In this document: piece by piece, positions 22,841-34,493 of the stretch | Numbering within the stretch: position 1 is the first letter of the stretch | Layout: every line of letters starts with the position of its first letter | From: Tanypteryx hageni | Lineage: Eukaryota > Arthropoda > Insecta > Odonata > Petaluridae | Direction of reading: 5' to 3' | Length of the DNA: 64,000 bases | NCBI GenBank assembly: GCA_028673005.1 | Contig: CM054116.1 | Span: 133,339,547 to 133,403,546 of the forward strand | The notes under the pieces: model-generated | The model's input: only the letters and a program-made list of their open reading frames with translations | Database searches by the model: none | What the model was told of the DNA's origin: nothing | Position numbers and translations under genes: made by a program

Positions 22841-23027
22841 GCCTACCATCTGGTGAGCGAATATTTGATCTAATGGTATATTAGAATTTCTTGCGATATC
22901 AATGAAAATTTGATAGATTTTCTAGTAGTTTTCAAAAGTTGCCCTTTATCTACGCACCATAAAAAATTATATACAGATTTTCGTATATTTTTAAGCAATA
23001 CAACTTTAATATCAAATAACCTGTAGT

Positions 23028-23812
23028 CAGGCCCCCAGTGAGACTCAGAGAGGTCCGAGCTACATCCAGATTTTGAGGCCCCTCGCCGTAGTAAAAATAA
23101 AAATTTTAGGCATTATGTAGCCCACTTTGGTGGTCGGGGTTCGCTGAAAGGTTACAGCGGATTACACTGGGGGTAGGAGCGTCAAGCTTGCACTATGTAG
23201 CACTCTTTCATAAAATCTTCTGACCTCCTAAAGAAAAGATATGATCCGAAAATTATGTTGGTGACAGTGCTTTCCACCCAGGCAAGAATGCAGAGCACAT
23301 TGAAATGGCTTACTAGTGAAATTCTTTTAAAAAGTTAGTGCGTTAAGTAAGAGGAGAGAGGGGGATCCGATTGAGGGATTATATCGTTTAGCCAAAACTG
23401 GGGAAGTTGTGTCACATAATTCTTTCCATGTCCTGCAAAGAATATAACATTTGTTTTTGGCGTGTCCTTTTCCACATCCATTATTGATATCTCGATGGAT
23501 AAAAAGATGAATAAATACAATTACCTATAAGGTAATAAAATATTTCAATAATTTTTATTTATGAAATGCTTTTCTAGCTTTTGTTTATGCAAATTTATCA
23601 ATAGTCTATTAAAAATCAAATTGTAAGTAACGTTCGATGTCACTTCATCTTTTCTGAAAGGAAGAAGAACAAGGGCCTCTCTTTTCGACAATGCCCCCAG
23701 ATAGTGCCTGTGCATAAATCCATTTCTGAACAACTGCCAAAATTTGAGGCCCCCTTAAGCTTGAGGCTTGAGGCCAAATGCCCTCCCCCCCCTCACCTTT
23801 TCATAGGGCCTG
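23028..23812. mobile_element. Non-autonomous hAT element
   Basis: The left end is CAGGCCCCCAGTGAG and the right end CATAGGGCCTG. Flanks CCTGTAGT and CCTATAGT are an 8-base duplication with one mismatch. Both arms carry TTTGAGGCCCC-like stretches. It is 785 bases long with no transposase frame. Confidence 0.7.
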
Positions 23813-23820
23813 CCTATAGT

Positions 23821-24742
23821 TATTTTGCACCAGATAACCTTCCACGACCGATATAGCTTATGTAACGGTGGCCATAAGAAATTTAGTTTAAATCACATCG
23901 GTGTTTTTTATAACATTCCATTCTATATAAATAACAAATTAAGGTAATTAACAAATTGTTATAATATCAATTGAGAAATTTTTGTATTACATACATTACT
24001 CATGGCTAAATAGCTAAGTGAAGCTCTATTCTACTTACGCATATACATACTTAAGATAAATATCAGTAATGTAATTTTTGTATTATTGTATTATGCTGTA
24101 TCAAAATGACAGTGTGTAATTACTCCGCTAACATTCATCCATAGATGGCTAAACCTCAATACATACAGAAACGGAGACTTGTTTGGTAAAACGATCCACA
24201 GATCAATTTATGGCCTGCATAGAACCTGAACAACCTGCATATGAAGATATAGATTTCATTTTATAATTATGTCATGATAATAAGACATTAATTTTTATAA
24301 TCTAAATTAACTATTATGAAACAATGTCATATTTTTAGATTTTAAAGATTTCAGAATATTCATTTAGTATTATAGGTAATAATAATAATAATTTTATTAA
24401 CTCTGTAGATCTCAAATAGGCATGGAGCAGGTACATAACAGCCATAGTACATCGCTACAGAATAAAAACAGTTGATGAACTTAGAAATTCTTCAACACAA
24501 TAAAAATTATTATTTAACATTAAATATTTGAATCGATTTCTAATGATAGGAATACTTGAAGAACATTAAACATTACAAGGTAACTTGTTATAAGCCACTG
24601 AGGCGGCATTGTTGATTGCCTATAATCCTTGATATGAACATCATCTTCGTGTCGTGTATTATAATTGTAAATCTTCTGATTAGATTGGAACAGTGCAGAG
24701 TTTTTTTTACAAAGATAGAACAATTTAATAAATACATACAAT

Positions 24743-24747
<5 letters not shown>
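23821..24747. other. No recognisable gene; AT-rich
   Basis: I see no coding signal. An (AAT)n run lies at about 24379-24393. The stretch leads into the TA tract at 24748-24790 that borders the RTE-like LINE. Confidence 0.6.

Positions 24748-24790
<43 letters not shown>
24748..24790. repeat. (TA)n microsatellite left of the RTE-like LINE
   Basis: A TA run of about 43 bases directly abuts the 5' truncation point of the LINE. A second TA run lies at its 3' end, so the LINE appears to have inserted into a TA tract. Confidence 0.95.
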
Positions 24791-24795
<5 letters not shown>

Positions 24796-24798
<3 letters not shown>

Positions 24799-27198
24799 GT
24801 CGGAGAAGGACAGGAAGAAAATGTTGTCGGGCAATATGGACATGGGAAGAGAAATCGAGGAGGGGAGAAACTCGTAGAATTCTGCATCAATAATGACCTT
24901 GTAGTGACTAATACATGGTTCAAAAACCATAAACGAAGGTTATACTCATGGAAAAGCCCAGGAGATAGAATGAGATGCCAAATAGATTACATCCTTGTAA
25001 AACAAAGATTCAGGAACAGCATAAAGAACGCCAAGGCAATGCAAGGAGCAGACATTGATTCAGATCACAGCCTTCTAATTCTTGACGTGAGTACAAAGCT
25101 CAAACAAATAAGAAAAACGAGAAGAGAAAGACAGACCTGGGACCTAGAAAAACTGAAAGAAAGGCAGGATGTAGTCAGCATGATGCTGGAAGATAACCTA
25201 AGAAAGTTGGAAAACAAACCGAAGACCGTTGATATAGAATGGGATGAAATTAAAACCAGTATCAAGGATACCTTGGATAAAGAGATTGGAAAACAAGAGA
25301 AGAAAATCAGAAAACCATGGATCACGAAGGAAATGCTGGAGAAAATGGATGAGAGACGAAAATGGAAAAACGTTAACAGTGAAGAAGGTAGAGCCAACTA
25401 TAGGCATATAAACAATGAGTTGAGAAGGGTAACAGATAAAGCTAGAGAAAATTGGATAAAAGGAAAATGTGATGAAATAGAACAAATGGAGAAGTTAGGA
25501 CGGTATGATATGATGTACGCTAGGGCACTGGAATTAGAAGATAAGAAGTCTAATGGAATTTGTGGTAAAGGAATTATGAATACGGATGGGAAGATAGTCT
25601 CAGAAACAAAGGATGTAGCACAGGTATGGGAAGAATACATTAAGGAATTATACAGCAAACAGGCAGGAGCAGCAAAAATAGAACTGGAAAATGAGGAAAA
25701 CATTGAAGAAGACAACTTAGGACCAAGTATTATGGAGAGCGAAGTAGAAAAGGCGATAGTGGAACTAAAGAAGGGGAAAGCCATGGGCAGCGATGGAATA
25801 CCGGCTGAGATACTTAAAGTCATAGGATCAGAAGGACTAAAAGCGATCACGAAATTAATTAATAAGATTTACGACACGGGAGAGTGGCCTCAGGATTTCC
25901 TAGAAGTAACAATGATCCCTCTAAAGAAGAAGCCAAAGGCAATGCAGTGTAAAGATTACAGAACCTTAAGCCTTCTGTCACACACATCGAAGATCATCAC
26001 GAGGATTCTTAATAAAAGGCTGGAGAAAAAGGCAGAAGAAATAACAGGGGAAGATCAATTCGGTTTCAGAAAAGGACGAGAAACTAGAGATGCTATAGGA
26101 GTAGTTAGAATCATATCAGAAAGGGCAATAGAATACAGTCAAGATATCTGCTCATGTTTCGTAGACTGGCAGAAGGCCTTTGATAGAGTAAATTGGGTAA
26201 AGTTGATGAAGATATTAAAGGATATATGTGTAGACTATAAAGACAGGAGACTGATTAGGAATCTATATGAGAATCAAGTTGTAAAGGTCAGGTTTGATAA
26301 TGTGGACACCTGCGGAATAAATATCGGTAGAGGAGCAAGTCAAGGCTGCTGCCTATCGCCAACCCTATTCAATATATATGGAGAAAGTCTAATGCAAGAA
26401 GCTTTAGAAGCCACAGGGGATTTCAAAATTGGAGGAAGGATTATAAGAACAGTAAAATATGCAGATGATCAAGTACTTCTAGCAAGAAAGGAAGAGGAGC
26501 TACAAAAAATGATAAATAGACTAGTGATAACAGGTAGAAAATACGGTATGGAAATAAATACAGAAAAATGCAAGGTCATTCGAATATCGGGTAAAGAAGA
26601 GAATCTGAACATAAATATTGGGGGAAAGTCATTAGAACAAGTTTCAGAATATAAATATCTTGGAAGTATCATAACACGAGAGGCAAAATGTATGGATGAG
26701 ATCAAAACTAGAATAGGAAAAGCAAAAGCGGCTTTCAGGAGAAAGAAACAACTACTTACAGGGAATATAAGGGAAGATATCCGCAAGAAGTTGATAAAAT
26801 GCTACGTATGGAGTATAGCATTGTATGGGGCAGAAACATGGACGCTAAGGAAAAATGACACCAAATACTTGGAAAGCTTTGAAATGTGGACTTGGAGGAG
26901 AATGCTGAAGATAAAATGGACAGATAGGATGAAAAACGATGAAGTGCTACGAAGAATAGGAGAGAAGCGAATGATTATACAGACTATCAGAAAGAGGAAG
27001 GCTAACTGGGTTGGGCATTACCTGAGGAGAGAGAGTATGATTAAAGACGTTTTAGAAGGAAAACTAGATGGGAAAAGGGAAAGAGGTAGGAAAAGGCTTC
27101 AGCTGATAGACGATTTGAAAGGGAAAGAGAGTTATCAAGATATAAAGAGGACAGCGGAAAATAGGAGTATATGGAGAACCAGGTATAACCAAGAATAA
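24796..27198 (+). CDS. RTE-like LINE endonuclease (partial)-reverse transcriptase, 5'-truncated
   Basis: One uninterrupted frame of about 800 codons, open further left only through the TA tract. It starts inside the endonuclease (IVGEGQEENVVGQYG, then RLYSWKSPGDRM, IDYILVKQRF and SDHSLL). It continues into the RT: FGFRKGRETRDA, FVDWQKAFDR (catalytic Asp), ASQGCCLSPTLFN, KYADDQVLL (catalytic YADD) and the C-terminal NWVGHYLRRE region. The N-terminal half of the endonuclease, with its first catalytic residues, is missing, so this copy could not retrotranspose on its own. The open frame suggests a fairly recent insertion. It predates the segmental duplication, because its 3' part opens copy 1. 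Confidence 0.85.
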
Positions 27199-27233
27199 TC
27201 ACGGACCTGTCTACGGACAGACTACCTATGATG

Positions 27234-27257
27234 ATATATATATATATATATATATAT
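27234..27257. repeat. (TA)n microsatellite at the RTE-like LINE 3' end (copy 2)
   Basis: A short TA run follows the 3' UTR (CTACCTATGATG). Its counterpart in copy 1 is about 36 bases longer. Confidence 0.95.
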
Positions 27258-30179
27258 TTGTATGGGTTATTGTGATTATGCCTAAAGAAATATACAATGG
27301 TTTACCAGAAGAGCTTTAATAGCCGGCTTTTTTCAGGAAGAAGACTTTATTGGCATATTTATCATGACGCCAAAAGATTATTCCATATGAAAAATTAGAA
27401 TGAATCTTTGGATAACATAACAATTTTAAAATTGCAATACTGACAATTTTGAATAATATATGTAGCATAAATTTTCCAGTTGATAATTTTTACTTTCTCC
27501 AATGACAGTGCTTGAATGAAAGTTGGCAACGCTGGTCACCAAGGCCCATGTGTCTCCCCACCCCAGCAGCTAACTCATCATTCCGATGGACAGTGAGGCT
27601 GCTTTTTTAACAGATTCTTTATTTAAGGAGCTGAATAAGGTAAAATTATATATCAACTATATTAGAGAACAACATTACAATAATAATGAATCAAACATCT
27701 TGGCGACTAAATCAGGATACGAAAAATAAACCCCAGAGGATTTTTATTCGCAGTACAGCTCATTCGTTAAGTTTAGTTGTGAATGCCTGGGCAAAAATTT
27801 AGTACAAAGTAATAGGTTTCTTTTCTGTTGGGAAGGAATTTTATAATTTCTTCACTGCTACTACAAAGTCGTGGGAAGTGGTAAAAAGGACAATATAATT
27901 CTGAAATGGCATTAAAATGCACCAACAAATAGTTCATTAAATTCATAACCGAACCTTTACGTAGGTCTGGGACCGTCTTCATAATATGGTGTTATTTTTT
28001 CATTGCTTACAAATTTCACCAAAGACTCATACGTACACTAAATGAGGAAGTTAAGTAAATCAGCACTTGAGCAAAATGATATTTAATGGAACTGTAAAAT
28101 AATTTTTTTATAATACGCATAGGTTTGCAGTTTAGTCCTTTTTGTTTCATTTAATTGTTTTTTTTTGGAGAAACTTCATTTCATGGCTACATAATGGTTT
28201 TAACTCATACTGTTCTTTTCTTATTCATGCTGGTGATGATTTTGCATGCATGCATGAGTATTTCAGAGAGTTATGCATTGCATATCTATCCTATAGTAAA
28301 TCTGCTTCTAACTTATGAGATATCATATATGAGGACACTATAGTTGGTAGCATGAATGACGGCAGGTGGCAACTGGTTGCGCAGAAGGCATGGAATGTCA
28401 CTTGGTTTCCGTCACTCCTTCACTTGGCCATTCAGTATCAGTCTGTTACAGTAGCTTTTGGGGTGCCGTTTGTACATTTGCGGCATAATTTTCATGTTTA
28501 TTTACTTGTTTCACCATTGAGATTTAAACAGTGGTGTTCCAAACTGGAGAGCAAAGGAAGTAAACACAATGTTTTGCACAAAAAAGCAAGATAAATCATA
28601 TATAAAGCATATCGGTACTCAGGACCAGCGGAACATGGTAGCAAAACAGGCAACTGCCTGGGGTGCCAAAGATTGAGAGGCTGCATGAAGAGTCAATGAA
28701 TTGATTTCACAGCTCTGTATATGTGTGTGTCTATATTCTTTTCTTTAAGTAACGTATACTTATCAATCATCTTTGATTGATTCATTTTGTTATATTTTTT
28801 ACGCACATTTGTGTTGTATAAACCTTTATATTCAAAATGATTTCAATTCCTCTTCAATGCTGTGCACTACCCCAATCTTAAAAGTATAAGAAGAACTAGC
28901 GGTCTGAAGATGTTGACGTACCAACTAGCATATGAGCATAAAGTTATGATTTGCTTAATCTCTCGCTAAAAAATTATCATCTTAATGCCCATTTTTACCA
29001 CTGTTACTAACCAAAAAGCTTTTTAATGTGGAAAAAAATTGTTTTTAAAAATTATGAAAAAATATTTAATGATAAAAACAAGCTTGAATTCATATTATAT
29101 TTAAGTAATACCGGTGCTTATAGACATCATTGTATAATTATTAATAAAAGTAATTTTCAACTGTTAGATTTTTAGTCACATTTATATTGGAGTAGGGTGC
29201 CAAAAAATTGTTTGCCAATAGTGCCAAACTGTCAGTAGTACAAAAACGAGTTGGAGCATGCAGACGATTCAACACGTACAGCTGGTTACAATGTTGCCAG
29301 CTGTCAAGAGCGAACAGCGAGCACTTGCGGCATATCATGCATCGTGCATTGCCTTCTGAGCAAAAGCTTATGCAGGCTCCCGGTTTGGCAGCAATGTAAC
29401 GTGTATTTCTCTCTCTCTCTGTGCAGTAATGTTGACTCACCTGCCTTCATTGTGCTGTAAACTATATTAGGGGGATACTAATGTTTTGGCACTTTCAGAT
29501 TTGCTGGAGACACGACGTTATTATGTGTTTAGGACCTTGTGCATAACAGCCTAGATAAATCAAAAACCTCATAAATGTCAAATAATGCAGCTGCTATAAA
29601 ATTACATAGAAGTCTAAACAAATATTTAAGGTATATGTATTTCTGATTGTGCTACAAAATACAAGCATCACTCCCTTATCAAATAGATCTTCAGCTGACA
29701 GGTCTGTAAATGTGGAAGTGTTGATGCATTGGAGCATTTTTGTTTCGAATCTCCCAGCAGAACAGGAAAAATTATTTCTCATCAATTAATAGAAAATATT
29801 GCTTGATGAGATAAAAGGATGGAAAAAATCATTTTAATGGGTACTGACACACTTCCAAAATTTATTATCTCTTTATCCATTCATTTCAGTGAACTGTTTT
29901 CTCAGGATGCCAACAAAAGACAAGATATTAACTTAACTGTAAAAGTGAATGCCATAGCTATTTACAAGCCCTCATTATTCTACAGTAGAACAGTTTGAAT
30001 GTGTAACATTCCTTAATTTCCAGAGCAGATCTCTGATAAATGGATAAAAATGATGCTATCTAATAGTCAAGTAGTGGACTTGAAATTTCTTAATTATGAA
30101 TGAAATGTGTGCGTGTATTTTTGGATAATCAACCTCTTCTTGGATTATTATAGCCATAGCTCCTTCCACACTGAACACA
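27258..30179. other. No recognisable gene (copy 2 of 794-3717)
   Basis: Nearly identical to the copy 1 stretch and likewise without a supported gene. At 27520-27535 lies AAGTTGGCAACGCTGG, the inverse of 22785-22800. Confidence 0.6.
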
Positions 30180-30292
30180 CTCACAGAGAAGGAGGGAATC
30201 CCAGTGAGGACTCCTCAAACCACACAAACAGGAGGTCGGATGACCTTGGAAAAAGTTCTACTTTCGCAGGATTCAGGCCCGCTGTGTTTTCT
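30180..30292 (-). mobile_element. SINE fragment (copy 2)
   Basis: Counterpart of 3718-3830, with the same 5' SINE half read on the minus strand. Confidence 0.6.
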
Positions 30293-30937
30293 TTGGGGAA
30301 CCATATTTCAAGTACTTTACTACTATTTTTAAAAACGTTTATGTTATTTTGTAATAGCCTTTTGCCTGTGAATTAATAAATAATAATAAATCTTTTATTG
30401 CAGGTTTACAATAGTCGCAGGTAGGTGTTGTAGTGATGGCAACAAAAAAATAGTTTTTTAAATATCTCAAACAAAACAATATATGGAAAATGTTTCAAAC
30501 ATAGGTTATAGAAAATGAAATTTCCTACAACTTTTATTCCAATACAATTTTACATTCATCAAATATTAAAGCAAATATTTCAAAAAAAATCTGATGTGGC
30601 CACCACATTACTTTCTCCATGAATAATATTTCTGAAAATTCCAAACAAGTTAAATGATAATGAATTTTTTAAGGAACTGCAAGAAATTTTAAAGGCTTTA
30701 CATAGAACACAAATAGATTAATAATAATAATAATAATAATAATAATTTATTTACTGCAGTGACCCCTGTATGGGGCATTACATTGTCAAGGTCATAGTAA
30801 AAATAAAAGAACAGTAGAATACAATATATAGAAAAGTGCACATACATGACAATACAGTACAAAAGACACCATTTGTGTAGATTTTTACAATTTTTCAGAG
30901 ATAAACTCATTGATGCTATAGTAAGCCCCCTTTAACA

Positions 30938-33727
30938 TCATATCCCTGACATTTCTTTTAAATATAATTGCAGGCATAGATTTAAAATTAATAGGGAGTG
31001 AATTGTACAATTTTTACTAGAATATTCATAATTTTTTTGGCTTGTAGCAAGCCCACAGTATTTCATATCAATATTAGTACAATATCTAGTTTCATATTTG
31101 TGAATATCACCACGTAAAATATTTTTGAAGCCCGAGTGAACATAACAGGTAGCTTCCAAGATATAGACAGAGGGTAATGTTAAGATATTGCTACATATAA
31201 AAACATCTCTACAATGTTCTCTTGGTTTGAGATTATGTATGATTCTTATTGCCTTTTTCTGCATAATAAATATCTTTTTACTAGCACTTGATGCTCCCCA
31301 TAATAGAATACCGTATGACATAACACTATGAAATAGAGTTAAATAGGCACATCTGAGGGTATCATAGGATACCTCAGTCCTTAGTCTTATTAAAAGATAT
31401 ATTAATTTTGCCAATTTATTTTCTAAATATTCAATGTGCTTCTTCCAAGTTAGTCCAGGGTCCAAAACTATGCCTAACAGTTTGCCTGTTTCATTTCTGT
31501 TTGAGAAGCTTTTAGATGGATTAAAATGTATATGTTGGTTTTTGGTAGCATTGAGGCTTAATTTATTGCAGGCAAACCATGCCACCAATTTCTCCATAGA
31601 TTTTTTGATTTCCCTTTTGTTTTCCTCAAGATTTGAGTTTTTAACAAAAAAACTAGTATCATCGGCAAATTGGAGGGTATATGACATAATATTTCCTGGG
31701 CAGTCATTAACATATAATATAAAAAGAAGCGGACCGAGTATTGAGCCCTGAGGCACACCATGGATATGGTTAAAATTTTCAGATTTACCATTTTTAGTTA
31801 CCACAACATGAAGTCTATTGCTTAGGAAAGATTTGATTAAATCATGAATTTTGCCTCTGAAACCATAATGATTTAATTTGGCAAGAAGAATCTCATGCGA
31901 TAAGCAGTCAAAAGCTTTTGTGAGGTCACACAGAATACCTTCAATATGATGCTTCTCCTCAAAGCCATTTACTATAAATGACATGGCTTTAGCTACAAGA
32001 TCTATAGTATTTCTACCTTTTCTGAAACCAAACTGCCTGTCATTTAGTATGCCCTGTATTTCAATAAATTTATTCAATCTGCTTATTATAGCCATTTCAT
32101 ACACTTTGGACAAGATAGGGCTTATTGCTATTGGTCGGTAATTTGCAGGATCATTTATTGGACCCTTTTTATAGATAGGCAGCACTTTTGTTTTTTTCAA
32201 AGCAGATGGATAGATACCTGTCATAAAAGAGTTATTGATTAGTTTAGTTAAGGGTTTATTTAGAAATTCCCTAGCATGCTTTACAACTTTAGAGTTTATC
32301 CCATAAATATCACAGGTATTCGAATTACTTAGCTTTTGAATAATGGTATTTACTTCTTCTTCCGTTACTGGATGGAGAAAAAATGATTTGCCACAATTTC
32401 TAGCATTTTTGCGATTTATGTAGCTTAGTTTATCATTTTTAAGATAGGAGGCAACATCATTTGTATTTTGAGTAAGATTTTTATGTATATTTGTAGCAGA
32501 TAATTCCCAATGCTTAGCAAAAACCTGTGGTGACAAGGAATTTTGCTTGGATTTTATACTTTTTATAGAGTTTATAATAGACCAACTTTGCTTAGATTTA
32601 TTATTGGCTGTAAGTATCAACCTGTCATTAAAATCTAGCTTTGCTTTATTTATTGCTAATTTATATTCTTTCGTAAGTTTCCGTAATGATTCGTGTGTGC
32701 TTTGACAGTTATGTTCAGATATTTGCCTCAAAATTTCTAAAATATTTTCTTTCTTTAATTTTAAATCGTCTGTATACCAGGGTAGCCTTTTCTTTTTGTT
32801 TAATATTTTTTTTTTAGTAGTCTTATAGGGAAAAAAGAACTCAAAGCTACCCATAAAAATATTCCAAAATTTCAGGAAATAACGTTCAGAATCCTCACCA
32901 TCCTCATGGATTTCATTCCAATTTAACGTACTCAAGTGCTTACAAAACTTATTTATGTTACTTATATTTAAGTCCCTACACATCCTGATGGGGGTTTTTA
33001 CTTCCAAAGTTTCCTTTGTATAGTTGAAAATAATGGGGTAATGGTCAGACAGTTCCAAGATTATTACATGAGCAGTAGAATTTACAATATTTGTCATAAC
33101 ATTGTCTATACAGCTGTTACTACTTGGCCTTGTGATTTTCTTGATGAGAAATTTGCAACCAAACATACTTAAGAGTAACAAAAGATCCCTAATGTAACCA
33201 TTTTTCTCATCCAAAAAATCAATATTAAAATCACCTATTACACAATACTTGTCACCCGTTTTCACAAAAAATTCAAGGACTTTGTACATGTTATCCATAA
33301 AAATATCTAATTCGCCATTTGGAGGTCTATAAACACACACAATATAGAAATTTTCTAATTTTATACCAGCCAATTCAAAATGACCTTCATGAGCTAGACT
33401 GTTTAGTGCACCAATTGGTTTCCATTTTATACTGTTCTTTGCATAAATTATAACACCGCCATGCGTCTTTTTAGTTCTGCTGTAAAAACCTGCAATACTG
33501 TAATCTGGGATGTTATAATATTGTTCTTCATTTATTTTCAACCAAGTTTCAGAGAAACATACTATCTCAGGGTACTTTTCACTTGACAGAAGAACACTAA
33601 CCTCATTAACTTTATTTCTTATTGACTGAACATTTGCATGCATTATTTTAATTGACTGGCTTTGTTTCGTTTGAAGGCATATTTTTGAAGGTTTACCACC
33701 GTGTATATTACATTTTACATTTGTCAT
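30938..33727 (-). CDS. LINE ORF2: endonuclease-reverse transcriptase, intact
   Basis: A 929-residue frame without interruption. An AP-type endonuclease occupies about residues 25-235, with IMHANVQSIRNK (28-39), CFSETWL (57-63), GDFNIDF (165-171) and SDHYPI (227-232). The RT occupies about 480-760, with NYRPIAISPILSK (529-541), FGFRKGRNTID (566-576), DLTKAFDCLSH (601-611), GVPQGSILGPLLF (657-669) and FADD (687-690). All catalytic residues I can check are present. Layout and length fit Jockey/CR1-type ORF2 proteins. It makes a target-primed retrotransposition enzyme. The protein may be functional even though this copy is 5'-truncated. Confidence 0.92.
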   Translation of the reverse strand: MTNVKCNIHGGKPSKICLQTKQSQSIKIMHANVQSIRNKVNEVSVLLSSEKYPEIVCFSETWLKINEEQYYNIPDYSIAGFYSRTKKTHGGVIIYAKNSIKWKPIGALNSLAHEGHFELAGIKLENFYIVCVYRPPNGELDIFMDNMYKVLEFFVKTGDKYCVIGDFNIDFLDEKNGYIRDLLLLLSMFGCKFLIKKITRPSSNSCIDNVMTNIVNSTAHVIILELSDHYPIIFNYTKETLEVKTPIRMCRDLNISNINKFCKHLSTLNWNEIHEDGEDSERYFLKFWNIFMGSFEFFFPYKTTKKKILNKKKRLPWYTDDLKLKKENILEILRQISEHNCQSTHESLRKLTKEYKLAINKAKLDFNDRLILTANNKSKQSWSIINSIKSIKSKQNSLSPQVFAKHWELSATNIHKNLTQNTNDVASYLKNDKLSYINRKNARNCGKSFFLHPVTEEEVNTIIQKLSNSNTCDIYGINSKVVKHAREFLNKPLTKLINNSFMTGIYPSALKKTKVLPIYKKGPINDPANYRPIAISPILSKVYEMAIISRLNKFIEIQGILNDRQFGFRKGRNTIDLVAKAMSFIVNGFEEKHHIEGILCDLTKAFDCLSHEILLAKLNHYGFRGKIHDLIKSFLSNRLHVVVTKNGKSENFNHIHGVPQGSILGPLLFILYVNDCPGNIMSYTLQFADDTSFFVKNSNLEENKREIKKSMEKLVAWFACNKLSLNATKNQHIHFNPSKSFSNRNETGKLLGIVLDPGLTWKKHIEYLENKLAKLIYLLIRLRTEVSYDTLRCAYLTLFHSVMSYGILLWGASSASKKIFIMQKKAIRIIHNLKPREHCRDVFICSNILTLPSVYILEATCYVHSGFKNILRGDIHKYETRYCTNIDMKYCGLATSQKNYEYSSKNCTIHSLLILNLCLQLYLKEMSGI

Positions 33728-33745
33728 AGTACCTTCGTTATCTAG

Positions 33746-34111
33746 TCATGACAGAGATTTAGGCATGGTTATTCCCGACTGCAATCGTGTTACTCTTTTT
33801 TCAGGTTGTACTGTAAGTGCTTTAATTTCACTGGCTAAGGGGGCTGGGTTTTGAATAGATTCACCGACACTGTCCACATCAGGATTTGTTTGCTTGGGAT
33901 TTCTTTGTTGATTCCACCTAATAAAGGAAAATCTTTTAACACATGCACCTGAAGGCCAATTTACACTATTGTTTAATTCCTTTAATAAGCTGTAGTCTGC
34001 ACCAATTTTAAATGAAGCACTGTATTTATTATACGTTTCAAGTTTTTCACAGGTGAAATTTTCATTATTGAACTTCTTTGAGAGAAAAAGCAAAAGTTTT
34101 TCAGAGGTCAC
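33746..34111 (-). pseudogene. LINE ORF1 C-terminal fragment, 5'-truncated
   Basis: 121 codons ending 18 bases before the ORF2 start. The stretch YSASFKIGADYSLLKELNN, then SVNWPSGACVKRF, resembles the C-terminal part of CR1/Jockey-type ORF1 proteins (a short folded segment ending in a W-P-x-G-x-x-V-R/K-x-F motif). The frame begins at the insertion edge, so the N-terminal part of ORF1 was never copied. The Met at the edge is unlikely to be a native start. Confidence 0.75.
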
Positions 34112-34493
34112 ATTGATACCATATCCTTCTGATACTGGATATAGCCAGGAATCACCAACAATTAAGAAAATTAAAAGGAGCGTTATTAAGACGTAACTAG
34201 CATCAATTGTTAACTATAGTCGCCGGTAGGTGACGTGGTTGTGGCAGCTAAAAAATGTGGTTTTTAAAAATGATTCGAACAAATGTTGTAGAATATTCAA
34301 TTTCCTGCAACATTTATAGACCCACACATATACCTATAGATATAAAATTTACAAAAATATGACAGTTTATATTTATCAAAGCTTTCACTTTGTTAAATAC
34401 CTAATACAACTAAGCATTTAATTTTGAATTCACATACACATAACATTTAAAAGATGAAAGTAATCAATTAAAATCATTTTTGGCATTTATAAT

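Larger units (their letters stand above)
30720..34114 (-). mobile_element. Jockey/CR1-type LINE inserted only in copy 2
   Basis: Copy 1 has an uninterrupted site at 5548-5551 (GATTGATACC). Here 3395 bases interrupt it, with ATT repeated at both edges (30717-30719 and 34112-34114), a very short target duplication. On the minus strand the element runs from a truncated ORF1 through a complete ORF2 to a 3' tail of (TTA)n at 30720-30746. It is 5'-truncated inside ORF1. Its absence from copy 1 dates it after the duplication. Confidence 0.93.

Noticed and set aside
24616..24795. N-terminal 60 codons of the long RT frame
   Set aside because: They read through upstream unique sequence and a TA microsatellite (YIYIYI). 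They are not LINE protein.
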